Both the position numbers and the translations under genes were made by a program. Below, piece after piece: positions 16,069-25,200 of a DNA stretch of 64,000 nucleotides; the stretch's first letter is position 1; every line of letters begins with the position of its first letter. The notes under the pieces were generated by a model. It saw nothing but the letters and a program-made list of their open reading frames with translations. It did not search any database and was not told the origin of the DNA. Source of the DNA: DATMER01 sp963741305 (lineage in GTDB: Bacteria > Acidobacteriota > Thermoanaerobaculia > Multivoradales > UBA5704); NCBI GenBank assembly GCA_963741305.1, contig CAVUHL010000003.1, positions 2,232,001 through 2,296,000 on the forward strand, given 5' to 3'.

Positions 16069-16844
16069 TGATGGAGGTCGTCCTCCTCAAGCTCGGCGGC
16101 AGCCTGATCACCGAGAAGTCGCAGAAGGAGACGGCGCGGCCCGAGGTGATCGCCCGCCTTGCGCAGGAGATCGCCCGCGCCGCGGCCCGCATCCCGGAGC
16201 GGATCATCCTCGGCCACGGCAGCGGCTCCTTCGGCCACGTCGCGGCCGAGGAGCACGGTATCGCCGGGGGCCTCCGCTCTCCCGCCCAGCTCCCCGGCAT
16301 CTCCCGCACCCAGGAGCGCGCCGCTGCGCTCCACCGCGAAGTGATCGACAAGCTCCTCGCCGCCGGGCTCGCCCCCTTCTCCATCGCGCCGTCGAGCTGC
16401 CTGATCTTCAAAGGCGGGAAACCGGACCTGGCCGTCAAGCCGCTCCTCCTCGCCCTGAAAAACGGCCTGATGCCGGTGGTCTACGGCGACGTGGTCATGG
16501 ACATGGATCAAGGCGTCGCGATCTGCTCCACCGAGCGGATGCTGGAGATCCTGGCCCATCGCCTCCCAGTCCGCCGGGCGCTCTGGCTGGGTGAGACCGA
16601 CGGCGTCTACGACGGCCAGGGCCAGACCATCCCCCGTCTCTCGGCCGATGATTTCGAAGAAGCCGCGAAGTCGATCGGCTCCCCCGCGGGCACGGACGTC
16701 ACCGGCGGCATGCGCCACCGCGTCGAGACCGCCCTCGCCCTGACGCGCCTCGGAATCCGCTCCCTGCTCCTCAACGGGCTCACCCCGGGGCTGCTCGAAC
16801 GGGCGCTTCTGGGCGAAGACGTGCCGGGGACGATCATCGAGTAG
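16068..16844 (+). CDS. isopentenyl phosphate kinase
   Basis: 258 residues, amino-acid-kinase fold. It phosphorylates isopentenyl phosphate to IPP. Diagnostic are KLGGSLITEK at the N-terminus and ILGHGSGSFGHVAA, whose first histidine separates this family from other amino acid kinases. GLMPVVYGDVVMD, GETDGVYD and DVTGGMRHRVETAL follow. It overlaps the decarboxylase gene by one base and ends the operon. The pair replaces phosphomevalonate kinase plus diphosphomevalonate decarboxylase. The TAG stop is followed after 7 bp by a long inverted repeat. Confidence 0.92.
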   Translation: MMEVVLLKLGGSLITEKSQKETARPEVIARLAQEIARAAARIPERIILGHGSGSFGHVAAEEHGIAGGLRSPAQLPGISRTQERAAALHREVIDKLLAAGLAPFSIAPSSCLIFKGGKPDLAVKPLLLALKNGLMPVVYGDVVMDMDQGVAICSTERMLEILAHRLPVRRALWLGETDGVYDGQGQTIPRLSADDFEEAAKSIGSPAGTDVTGGMRHRVETALALTRLGIRSLLLNGLTPGLLERALLGEDVPGTIIE

Positions 16845-16851
16845 AGGCCGG

Positions 16852-16917
16852 AGGGCGGCCACAAGAGCCGCCCCTACAGACGCCTTCAAATGTAGGGGCG
16901 GCTCTTGTGGCCGCCCT
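16852..16917. repeat. 27-bp inverted repeat of the GTAGGGGCGG family
   Basis: Two perfectly complementary 27-nt arms, 16852-16878 and 16891-16917, with a 12-nt loop; pairing continues outward with one bulge. The arms contain TGTAGGGGCGGCTCTTGTGG, nearly the same text as at 62077-62103. It follows the isoprenoid operon and probably terminates it. It also looks like a REP-type or small non-autonomous mobile element present in several copies. Confidence 0.75.
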
Positions 16918-16937
16918 TCCGGGAGCGCCACTTCCGC

Positions 16938-16943
16938 TACAAT
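16938..16943 (+). promoter_or_regulatory. -10 box giving a probable leaderless transcript
   Basis: TACAAT lies only 11 bases before the ATG at 16955. Initiation 6-8 bases downstream would start the mRNA at or within a few bases of the ATG, and there is no ribosome binding site. A -35 is not evident; the inverted repeat occupies that position. Confidence 0.35.
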
Positions 16944-16954
16944 CTTCCCTCTCT

Positions 16955-17908
16955 ATGGAGCCGCAAGCCCAACACACCCCGGAAGAGCTGGAGCGCCTCC
17001 TCGTCGCCTCCAGCCGGACCTTTGCCCTGGCCATCCCTCTCCTGCCCGAGCCCACGCGGCAGGAGGTGACGATCGCCTACCTCCTCTTCCGCATCGCGGA
17101 CACCTTCGAGGACGCGGCGGCCTGGCCGAGCGCCCGGCGCATCGAGGCCCTGGAGCGCTTCGGCCGCCTGCTGGAGTCTCCGGACCGGGAGGAGGTACGG
17201 CACTGGGCCGAACGCTGGTCGGAAGAAGTCCCGTGCGAGCAGCCGGGCTACCGGGAGCTGCTGGCAGAGATCCCCTACGTCTTCGACGAGCTCCTCGCCC
17301 TCTCTCCTCCCGCCGTCGGGCTGATCACGGCCCACACGCTGCGTACCGCGTACGGCATGGCCGACTTCGTGGGGCGTGTCACCACGGAAGGCGAGCTGCG
17401 CCTGGAAAGCCTGCCCGACCTCCGGCAGTACTGCTATGTGGTGGCTGGGATCGTGGGCGAGCTGCTCACCGAGCTTTTCCTGCTGGACCGCCCCGGCCTC
17501 GATCCCGTGGCCGAGGCCCTGCGCGAGCGCTCCCGCCCCTTCGGCGAGGCCCTGCAACTGGTCAACATCCTCAAGGACTCGGCCTCGGACGCCACCCAGG
17601 GCCGGCGCTATCTCCCCGAGACGGTGGACCGCGCCGAAGTCCTGGCCCTGGCGCGGGGGGACCTGCGCACCGCCACCGACTACATCCTGACCCTGCAGCG
17701 TGCGGGAGCGGAGCGGGGGCTGGTGGCCTTCGGCGCGCTCCCCGTCCAGCTCGCCCACGCGACCCTGGACCGGGTGGAGACCGCCGGCCCCGGCGCCAAG
17801 CTCAGCCGTCCCGAGGTCTACGCGATCCTCCACCGCCTCCAGCGCGCCCTCGACCGTGACGAGCCTGCGGTCACCGATCCTTCGGAGCCGATTCCTGCAG
17901 TCTGGTAG
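16955..17908 (+). CDS. squalene/phytoene synthase family protein
   Basis: About 317 residues. Head-to-head prenyl transferase fold. The two aspartate-rich motifs are RIADTFEDAAAW (first) and VNILKDSASDATQGRRYLPE (second), with YCYVVAGIVGELLTELF between them, which resembles squalene synthases rather than carotenoid ones. It would use farnesyl or geranylgeranyl diphosphate from the upstream operon to make a C30 or C40 product. The ATG at 16955 is chosen because upstream codons overlap the inverted repeat and do not resemble the family. No desaturase or hopene cyclase is in the window to decide the product. Confidence 0.87.
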   Translation: MEPQAQHTPEELERLLVASSRTFALAIPLLPEPTRQEVTIAYLLFRIADTFEDAAAWPSARRIEALERFGRLLESPDREEVRHWAERWSEEVPCEQPGYRELLAEIPYVFDELLALSPPAVGLITAHTLRTAYGMADFVGRVTTEGELRLESLPDLRQYCYVVAGIVGELLTELFLLDRPGLDPVAEALRERSRPFGEALQLVNILKDSASDATQGRRYLPETVDRAEVLALARGDLRTATDYILTLQRAGAERGLVAFGALPVQLAHATLDRVETAGPGAKLSRPEVYAILHRLQRALDRDEPAVTDPSEPIPAVW

Positions 17909-17923
17909 AAAGGACTCTTGCCA

Positions 17924-19828
17924 ATGAAGCTTCTCGCCCTGCTGCTCTTCTTCGGCGTCCTGCCCTGGCTCATGGCCTGTGCGGACCAGCCGCGCCCTGC
18001 TTCCGCTCCGGCCGCAACCCCGCCGGCCCCCGCCCCGCAGCTCACGGCGGCAACCCGCGACCCGCACTCCGCCTCGCATCCCGACGAAGTCGCGGTCGAG
18101 CACCTGAAGCTCGACCTCAACGTCGACTTCGCCAAGAAGCAGCTCGCCGGCCGTGCCAGCCTGCGCCTGAACAACCGCACGGGCGCCGGCAGCGTCTGGC
18201 TCGACACCCGCGACCTGACCATCGGCAAGGTCACCCTGGACGATGGAGCCGAAGCGCAATTCAAGCTGGGCGAGCCCGACAAGTTCCTCGGCCGCTCTCT
18301 CGAAGTGCAGATCAAGCCCGAAACGAAATGGGTCCACGTCGATTACACGACCAGCCCGGACGCCGCGGCGCTGCAATGGCTCGACCCCGAGCAGACAGCT
18401 TCCGGCGCCCGGCCGTTCCTGCTCACCCAGTCCCAGGCGATCCTCGCCCGCACCTGGGTCCCTTGCCAGGACACCCCGGGCGTGCGCATGACCTACGAGG
18501 CCACCGTTCACGTCCCCAAGGATCTGCTCGCGGTCATGAGCGCCGAGAACCCGACGAAGAAGAACGCGGAAGGCGTCTATCACTTCAAGATGCCGCAGCC
18601 GATCTCTTCCTACCTGCTGGCCCTCGCGGTCGGCGATCTGGAATTCCGTCCGCTCGGCTCCCGCGCCGGCGTCTATGCCGAGCCCTCGGTCGTCGAGCTG
18701 GCCGCCTGGGAGCTGGCCGATACGCCAAAGATGATCGACGCGGCTGAAAAGCTCTACGGCCCGTACCGCTGGGGCCGCTACGACATCCTGGTGCTGCCGC
18801 CGAGCTTCCCCTTCGGCGGCATGGAAAACCCGCGCCTCACCTTCGCGACGCCCACGATCCTGGCCCGCGACCGCTCGCTCGTCTCGCTCGTGGCGCACGA
18901 GCTGGCCCACTCCTGGTCCGGCAACCAGGTGACCAACGCCACCTGGAACGACTTCTGGCTCAACGAAGGCTTCACCACCTACGTCGAGGGCCGGATCATG
19001 GAATCCCTCTTCGGCAAGGAATACTCGGACATGCTGACCGTGCTCGGCAGGCAAGAGCTCGGGGGCACGATCGAGGAGCTGGGGGCCGACAGCCCCGACA
19101 CCCACCTCTTCCTCGCCCTGGCCGGCCGCGATCCCGACGAGGGGATGAACGACATCGCCTACGAAAAGGGCAAGCTGTTCCTCCGCATGCTCGAGCAGGC
19201 GGTCGGCCGCGAGAAGTTCGACCGCTTCGTCCGCACCTACTTCGACACCTTCGCCTTCCAGTCCATGGACACCCGCCGCTTCCTCGACTACCTGAAACAG
19301 AACCTCCTCGGCGGCAGTGACGAAAAGATGAAGGAGCTGCAGATCGAGCAGTGGGTCTTCGGTCCAGGCGTGCCGTCGAACGCGCCTGAGCTCCGCTCGG
19401 CTGCCTTCGCCAAGGTCGATCAGGCCGCCGCCGCATTCCAGCAGGGGACCCCCGCGGCCCAGCTCGACACCAAGGGATGGACTACGCACCACTGGCTGCA
19501 CTTCCTGCGCAACCTGCCGAAGCCCCTGGGTACTCAAAAGATGGCGGACCTCGACGCCGCCTTCAAGCTCACCGAATCGGGGAACTCCGAGATCCTGAGC
19601 ACCTGGCTGATGCTGGCGATCCCGAACCGCTACGAGCCGGCGTACCCGGCCCTGGACCGGTTCCTGACCAGCATGGGCCGCCGCAAGTTCCTCAAGCCGC
19701 TCTACGAAGAGCTGGCGAAGACCCCCGAGGGGACCGAGATGGCGCTGCGGATCTACAAGAAGGCGCGGGCCGGCTACCACTCGGTGTCGCGCAATACGGT
19801 GGACGAGATCCTCGACTGGCAGGGATGA
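17924..19828 (+). CDS. M1-family zinc aminopeptidase lipoprotein
   Basis: About 634 residues. An N-terminal lipoprotein signal ends in PWLMAC, with Cys 19 as the lipid site, then a Pro/Ala-rich linker. The M1 core follows: GGMEN binds the substrate N-terminus, VAHELAHSW plus WLNEGFTTYVE form the HExxH-18-E zinc site. The C-terminal helical domain after the catalytic part is like leukotriene A4 hydrolase-type aminopeptidases. It should trim N-terminal residues from peptides in the periplasm. The start is the ATG with AAAGGA upstream; a TTG two codons earlier is possible. It overlaps the next gene by 4 bp. Confidence 0.92.
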   Translation: MKLLALLLFFGVLPWLMACADQPRPASAPAATPPAPAPQLTAATRDPHSASHPDEVAVEHLKLDLNVDFAKKQLAGRASLRLNNRTGAGSVWLDTRDLTIGKVTLDDGAEAQFKLGEPDKFLGRSLEVQIKPETKWVHVDYTTSPDAAALQWLDPEQTASGARPFLLTQSQAILARTWVPCQDTPGVRMTYEATVHVPKDLLAVMSAENPTKKNAEGVYHFKMPQPISSYLLALAVGDLEFRPLGSRAGVYAEPSVVELAAWELADTPKMIDAAEKLYGPYRWGRYDILVLPPSFPFGGMENPRLTFATPTILARDRSLVSLVAHELAHSWSGNQVTNATWNDFWLNEGFTTYVEGRIMESLFGKEYSDMLTVLGRQELGGTIEELGADSPDTHLFLALAGRDPDEGMNDIAYEKGKLFLRMLEQAVGREKFDRFVRTYFDTFAFQSMDTRRFLDYLKQNLLGGSDEKMKELQIEQWVFGPGVPSNAPELRSAAFAKVDQAAAAFQQGTPAAQLDTKGWTTHHWLHFLRNLPKPLGTQKMADLDAAFKLTESGNSEILSTWLMLAIPNRYEPAYPALDRFLTSMGRRKFLKPLYEELAKTPEGTEMALRIYKKARAGYHSVSRNTVDEILDWQG

Positions 19829-21141
19829 AGCGCCTGGCGCTCGTCTTCCTGTTGCTTGGCTGCGGGGGACCCGAGGACATCCCGGTCCCCCGCGCAACCC
19901 GCGGCTACATCGTCATCTCGATCGACACGCTGCGGGCCGACCACCTGGGCAGCTACGGCTACGGCAAGCCCACGAGCCCGTTCCTCGATTCCCTCGCGAA
20001 GAGGGGCACGCTGTTCGAGGAAGCCTATGCCCAGTTCCCGAGCACGCTGGTATCCCACATGTCGATGTTGACCGGGCTCCACCCGCGGGAGCATGGAGTG
20101 TTCCCGCCGAACGCGGTGCTCTCCCCCAAGGTCGAGCTGCTCCCCGAGGTCTTTCAGCGCTACGGCTTCCGCACGGCCGGCTTCACCGAGGGCGGCTTCA
20201 TGAGCGGGCGCTTCGGATTCCGCCGGGGCTTCGACGAGTTCCACGCGCGGGACCGCAACCGCAACCGACCGCTGGAAGGGACCTTCCGCCGGGGAGTCCA
20301 GTTCCTGGAAGGATTGAAGAAGGAAGATCGCTTCCTCCTCTTTCTCCACACCTACGCGGTGCACGCGCCCTACGACGCGCCGGACCGGTATCGAAAGCCG
20401 TTCTGGCCCGGCCCTCCCCCGCCTGGGGCGATCCCGGCGACCGGCCCGGCGCTCACCCGGCAAAACGCCTTGGGAGAGCCGCTCCCCCAACCCGCGGTCG
20501 ACTGGCTCACCGCGCTCTACGACGCGGGCATCCGCCAGACCGACGAGGTCATTCAAAGCTTCTTCAAGGATCTGGAGAGGCTCGGCCTCGCCGATAGCGT
20601 GACGGTGATCGTGACTTCGGACCATGGCGAGGAATTCCAGGATCACGGCCGCTTCAACCACACCCAGCTCTATCGCGAGATCCTTCGGGTCCCCCTGCTG
20701 GTTATCCATCCGGACAAGCGCGAAGCCGTGCGCCACGCCGGAGTCGTGCAGCTCGTGGACCTCGCCCCGACGCTCTACGAGTTGGCGAGGTTGAAGCCGA
20801 ACGGCAAGCCGACCGGGACAAGCCTGGCGCGGCTCCTCGGCCACCCTTCCCCTCCGCGCCCGGGCAAAGCCTTTGCCGAGAACCTCGGAGACGAGAGAGC
20901 GCTCTACAAGGGAGAGAGGGAGGAGCTGGAAAGTCTCCTCCTCTTCGTGGGCCGGGCCGAGCTCTACGATGTCGCCGAAGATCCCGCCCAGAAGCGCGAT
21001 CTCTTCGAAGACCGGCCAAGGCTGCGATCCCTCCTCAAGGAGCTGGCCGCCTTCAAGCCCCAGCCCGTGGCTCCCGCCACGGCCCCACCGCTAGATCCCG
21101 AGCTCGAAAAGCAGCTCCGGGCGCTCGGCTATCTCCAGTAG
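19825..21141 (+). CDS. sulfatase-fold (alkaline phosphatase superfamily) lipoprotein
   Basis: 438 residues from the ATG overlapping the peptidase stop. It has a short lipoprotein signal (LVFLLLGCGG). Metal-binding segments of the superfamily are IVISIDTLRADHLGSYGY near the N-terminus and VIVTSDHGEEFQDHG later. The nucleophile segment reads FPSTLVSHMSMLTGLHPREH: a threonine stands where sulfatases have the formylglycine cysteine or serine, and the following arginine is a histidine. A phosphoester or lipid-type substrate is therefore likelier than a sulfate ester. Family members of this kind are common and often annotated simply as sulfatases. It ends with a conserved-looking LRALGYLQ. Confidence 0.82.
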   Translation: MKRLALVFLLLGCGGPEDIPVPRATRGYIVISIDTLRADHLGSYGYGKPTSPFLDSLAKRGTLFEEAYAQFPSTLVSHMSMLTGLHPREHGVFPPNAVLSPKVELLPEVFQRYGFRTAGFTEGGFMSGRFGFRRGFDEFHARDRNRNRPLEGTFRRGVQFLEGLKKEDRFLLFLHTYAVHAPYDAPDRYRKPFWPGPPPPGAIPATGPALTRQNALGEPLPQPAVDWLTALYDAGIRQTDEVIQSFFKDLERLGLADSVTVIVTSDHGEEFQDHGRFNHTQLYREILRVPLLVIHPDKREAVRHAGVVQLVDLAPTLYELARLKPNGKPTGTSLARLLGHPSPPRPGKAFAENLGDERALYKGEREELESLLLFVGRAELYDVAEDPAQKRDLFEDRPRLRSLLKELAAFKPQPVAPATAPPLDPELEKQLRALGYLQ

Positions 21142-21606
21142 ATCGCCGCAAAGTCCCTTCATGGCGCGGCCAAGATCGCGCATAACGTCGCAAGTAACCA
21201 AGGGATTGCGACTTTCCCTCTGTACCGAACTGTCCGCCTCACGATCTTTGCCTGGCTTTCGACGCCTGACTGCACAAACATCTCCCAGCGACCCTTGACG
21301 CGCCCAATCAATGCAACGATGACAACGAACGGCGTCTCAGAGAAGCGATCTGATGTTGCATAGACTCTTCACTTTGTCGCATTGATAGCGCAATACGTCG
21401 CGGCAATACAACCTCTCGTCGCATAGATGTCGATCATCGTCGCAGTCAGTTGATGGTCGACCGACCGGCATGGTATCCTTGCAGGAAAGATCGCCGTAGG
21501 TGCGACATGGAAGAGGCTCTCTGCGACTCTTTGCGCGAGCCTGGAGATGTGGACAGGTATCCATGGCGCAATGAAGCTCAACACTGCGACAAAGAAGGGG
21601 GTCCGG
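21142..21606. other. AT-richer intergenic region dense in GTCGCA/TGCGAC hexamers
   Basis: No gene is supported in these 465 bp; the open frames lack ribosome binding sites and family features. The stretch is visibly less GC-rich than its surroundings. It carries eight copies of the hexamer GTCGCA or its complement: GTCGCA at 21187, 21376, 21418 and 21439, TGCGAC at 21207, 21501, 21522 and 21585. That is far above chance expectation for this length. It precedes a winged-helix-like gene and the large signalling island, so it may be a regulator landing pad. Confidence 0.5.
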
Positions 21607-22110
21607 ATGGCTCTGAATGTGTCCATTGCCGAGATGCTCGCGAACCTGGAGACGAAGGTTGCGCTCCACAGGGAACGGAAGGACTTCCACGCGGAGCAGG
21701 AGGCGATCCATCGTGAGCAGACGGCGCTCCACACCGCCGACCTCGACAACGCGCTCGCGCGCCTGGAAGCCTTGAGGTCCGCTGCCGAGGCAGCCGACGA
21801 GCTTCTGGATCACGGCAAGCTGGCTGCGCTGCCTCCTCCGCAACCAGAGCTTGACGACGCCGACCTCATCAGGAAGAGATCGCTCAGCCGGATGGTCACC
21901 CGCGTCGTGGAGGGCATACCCGCGGACCAGACCTTCGGAGCCCGCGCCGTCACCCGCGAGATCCAGGAGCGCTGGGGCGCCAAGCTCCGCCGCCGTCCCG
22001 ACCCCCGAAGCGTCGCCGCCACCCTCCGCCGCTGGGCGATGGCGGGGCGCCTACATCAGGTGCGGGAGGGGCGGGCGTACTACGAGTCGCTGTACCGGAA
22101 GGTGGCGTAG
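21607..22110 (+). CDS. coiled-coil protein with C-terminal winged-helix-like domain
   Basis: About 167 residues from the ATG behind AGAAGGGGG; an in-frame ATG at 21547 is less likely. The first 75 residues form a charged helix with heptad-like spacing (NVSIAEMLANLETKVALHRE and on). The last 75 residues look like a small winged helix: MVTRVVEGIPADQTFGARAV, then SVAATLRRWAMAGRLHQVRE and a beta-wing ending in YYESLYRKVA. I do not know a function; a DNA-binding or cassette-associated role is plausible. Its 3' end is duplicated as a fragment at 31984-32010, beyond the signalling island. Confidence 0.6.
   Translation: MALNVSIAEMLANLETKVALHRERKDFHAEQEAIHREQTALHTADLDNALARLEALRSAAEAADELLDHGKLAALPPPQPELDDADLIRKRSLSRMVTRVVEGIPADQTFGARAVTREIQERWGAKLRRRPDPRSVAATLRRWAMAGRLHQVREGRAYYESLYRKVA
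22078..22104 (+). repeat. left copy of a 27-bp direct repeat flanking the island
   Basis: These 27 bases encode YYESLYRKV at the end of the gene at 21607. They recur at 31984-32010 in the same orientation with 24 of 27 identical. The two copies bracket about 9.9 kb holding the GAF kinase, receiver-TIR, SLOG and related genes. Either a second gene copy decayed there or the repeat marks the insertion boundary. Confidence 0.5.
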
Positions 22111-22131
22111 GCGGTACGCGCGTTTTTGCGG

Positions 22132-22137
22132 TAAAAT
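22132..22137 (+). promoter_or_regulatory. possible -10 box for the GAF kinase operon
   Basis: TAAAAT stands about 90 bp before the start codon in the gap between the winged-helix gene and the kinase, following a T-run. No matching -35 is visible at the usual distance, so the call rests on the -10 alone. Confidence 0.25.
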
Positions 22138-22226
22138 CTACGAAACGAAAGTCCGCGGTATCTCTCCCCTGGCAGAGGCTCCATGGGGTCTTATCTGATG
22201 AGGCAGTATCCGGAGGGATCGTTTGA

Positions 22227-25200
22227 ATGGACGAGTCTCAGATCCTGCAGCGACTGCGTGCCATCGGGGAGGACATCGCCACCGGCACGCCGCCGCACAT
22301 CATCTTCGACTCCATCGTCGAAGCCGTCGAGGCCCTGGGCTTCGACCGGGTGAGGCTCGACCTCATCTCTCTGGACGGAGCCACCCTTACGCCAGCAGCT
22401 TCGCGGGGTTTCGATAGGAACGGGCCGGACGAGCCGATTCCGGTAGGCGAGGATCCGGATCTCGCCAGGCTCTTGGGGGAGATGCGCCCGCGGATCGAGC
22501 CCGGGAGCAACGGCACGGGAGAACGCGGTATCGCTCCCCTCCTCCTGCGCGGCAGTTTGGTCGGTAAGCTGACCGTGGACCATGCGGTGAGCGGTAAGCT
22601 GGTCTCGCCGGCCGATCTCGATGCCGTGCTCCTCTTCGCCCAGCAGGCAGCCTTCGCCCAAGCCACGCTCTGGGCCGGCTCCCTGGAAAGCCTCCAGCAG
22701 ACCACGCTCGCCATCGCCCATGCGACACAGGAAATGATGGGCGGTCTGGAAGCAATGTCTCTGCGCGAGCGCCTGGACATGATCGCCCGCCGCGCGGCCA
22801 AGATCCTGGACGCGGAAACCTCCGGCGTCTTCCTCCTCCGAGACGGAAAGCTGGTACTGGGGGCGAGCCATGGCCAGCTTGAAGACTTCGATCCCGGTAA
22901 GGTAAAGCCGCTCAGGGTCCATGACGAGGACGGGGGCGGACTGACCGGATGGATCGCCTACCACCGCAAACTGTTCAAAGACCATGGGCCCAGCCTGAAG
23001 CGGCATCCCGCGGTGGCTCACTCCGAGACTCATTCGCCATCCGGAGACTGCTATTCCCTGCTGGCGATTCCCCTAATCAAGGGAGCCGGGCCCGACGGAG
23101 AGCTGATCGGCCTAATCCGTGCCGACAACAAGAAAGGTAGGGAGAAAGACCAAGCGCTCGCCACGCTCGGATTCAGCCAAGAGGACGAATGGATCCTGAC
23201 CCTCTTTGCTGAAGCCGCAATTGTCGCCATCGAGAGCGCCGAGTTGGTAAACCATCTCAAAGAGCAGGGAGATTTCCTCCATGGCCTCATTTCGAGCTCG
23301 CCCGCCGGAATCATCGCGGTCGATCGCAAGGGCTTAATCAAGGAGTACAACAGGCGGGCGGAACAGATCCTTGGCTACACCCGGGGGGAGGTGCTCGACA
23401 AACCTGTAGCTCCGCTCTACCTGGATGAGAACGAGCCGAGGATCATCGGCAAGAAGCTCCACGAAGAGCCGGATCATCACGTTCGCGGCTATGACACCTA
23501 CGTCCGAAGCAAGGCGGGTAAGGCGATTCCGATCCAGCACTCCTCAACTTGGCTTTTCGATGCCACCGGCGAACGGGTCGGAAGTGTCGGTTACTTTGTG
23601 GACCTCCGGGAACAGAGGGAGCTCAAGCGCCGGGAGCAGCTACTCCTGAAGGCCAGCAAGGACTTGGCGGAGGCAGCTAACCTCGATGACGGATTGCAGC
23701 GGCTTGCAGAAATCATGGCCTTGGAACTCGGGCGTTCGTTCTGTGGCATCTTGTTGATGGACGAAGCCGGCGAATCCCTCACCCTGCGAGCCGAAAGCGT
23801 CACGAAGGAACCTGCCTGGAGAGCACGGCGCCAACAGATCGTATTCTCGGAATGGCCGTTTTTAGAGGAGCGCCTCAAGAAGGGGCGGCCCTGGGCCCAA
23901 ATGTGGAGCGTCCAAGTCTGCCAACCGACGTTGTCGAGACTTTCGGCGCTCTTCGGTTTCAAGAGAAGGATTGAGATGCTGTTGGCGGTTCCGCTCAAGA
24001 TCGGTGACAGAGTGGTCGGCCAGCTCGATCTCGGCGATCTCAAGGGCGAGGAGAGGCCTGCCTTTTCCAAGGAGGAGATCGCCCTCGCCTCCGCTCTTGC
24101 TGCCCAGGTTGCCGGATTGATCCAGAGATTCCAGCTTCTGGAGACCACCGTGCGGAGCGAAAACCTCCTCAAAGCGCTCGTCCAGGCCTCCCCCCACATC
24201 CAGGCGAGCGCGGAGATCAAGGTGCTGCAACAGGTCATCGTCCGTCTCGCCGCCGAAATGGTCGGTTGCCAGATCGGAGGTCTTTTCCTCTATCGTCCCC
24301 ATTTAGGACAGCTAGAGCTGGTCGCGGTCTTTGGGGCGCCCGAGGAGCTAGTGGGCGAGCAGATCTCCGAGACGGAGGGCCTTGTCGGAACCGTGGCCCG
24401 GGCGGGTGAGACGGCCTTCTCGAAGACCTCCCCGCAGGAAGATCTCTTCCGAAGCCTCGATCTAAAGGCAGTGGCAGTGGTGCCGTTCCGTCGCGGCTCC
24501 GGGACGGTCGAGGCCGTCCTCTTCGTCGGCAGCGCCAGGTCCAGGGAGCCGTTCAACCTCGCCGACCGAGAGGTTCTCAACGCCTTCGCCGTTCAGGCCG
24601 CCATCGCCCTGGACACCGCCAGGCTCATGAACCGGGAGCAGCTCTACAGCCGCCAGATGGCCACCCTGCACCGCATCAGCGACTACATCCAGGGAGCCGC
24701 CACACTGGAGGAGATCCTGCACTCCGTGCTGACTGGCATCACCGCTAATTATGGACTGGGCTTCAATCGCGCGGTGCTGTTGCTGGTCGACGAGACTGGA
24801 GACTACTTGGTGGGCGAATCGGGCATCGGCGAACTTGAGGAGGACAAGGCTCGAGAAGCTTGGAAGGCAGCGAACGAAGTCGACGATTTCGAGCGTTACC
24901 TGCGGCGGCGCGAGAAAGGGGAGATCCCGCCGACCACCGTCGGCAGGAGAATCCGGAACCTGCGCTTGCCTATCCGGGAAAGCGGCGTGTTCGCCGACAC
25001 GCTGAAGACTGGGAAATACCATCACGTTCCCACCGATTGGCTCGATCGTGTGGTTCCTGCACATTTCCTCAAGATGATCCGAGTTAGGACGCCCCTTGCC
25101 GTCGCCCCTCTCGCGGCGAAAGGTCAGCTCATTGGCCTCCTAGTTGCAGACAATAAGTTCACCCAGGCGCCGATCGGCGAGGATCTTTCGAATGCCCTGA

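Noticed and set aside
16937..19897. A 986-codon open frame on the minus strand
   Set aside because: It lies fully opposite the squalene synthase and M1 peptidase genes, has no family features and is typical of antisense frames in GC-rich DNA.
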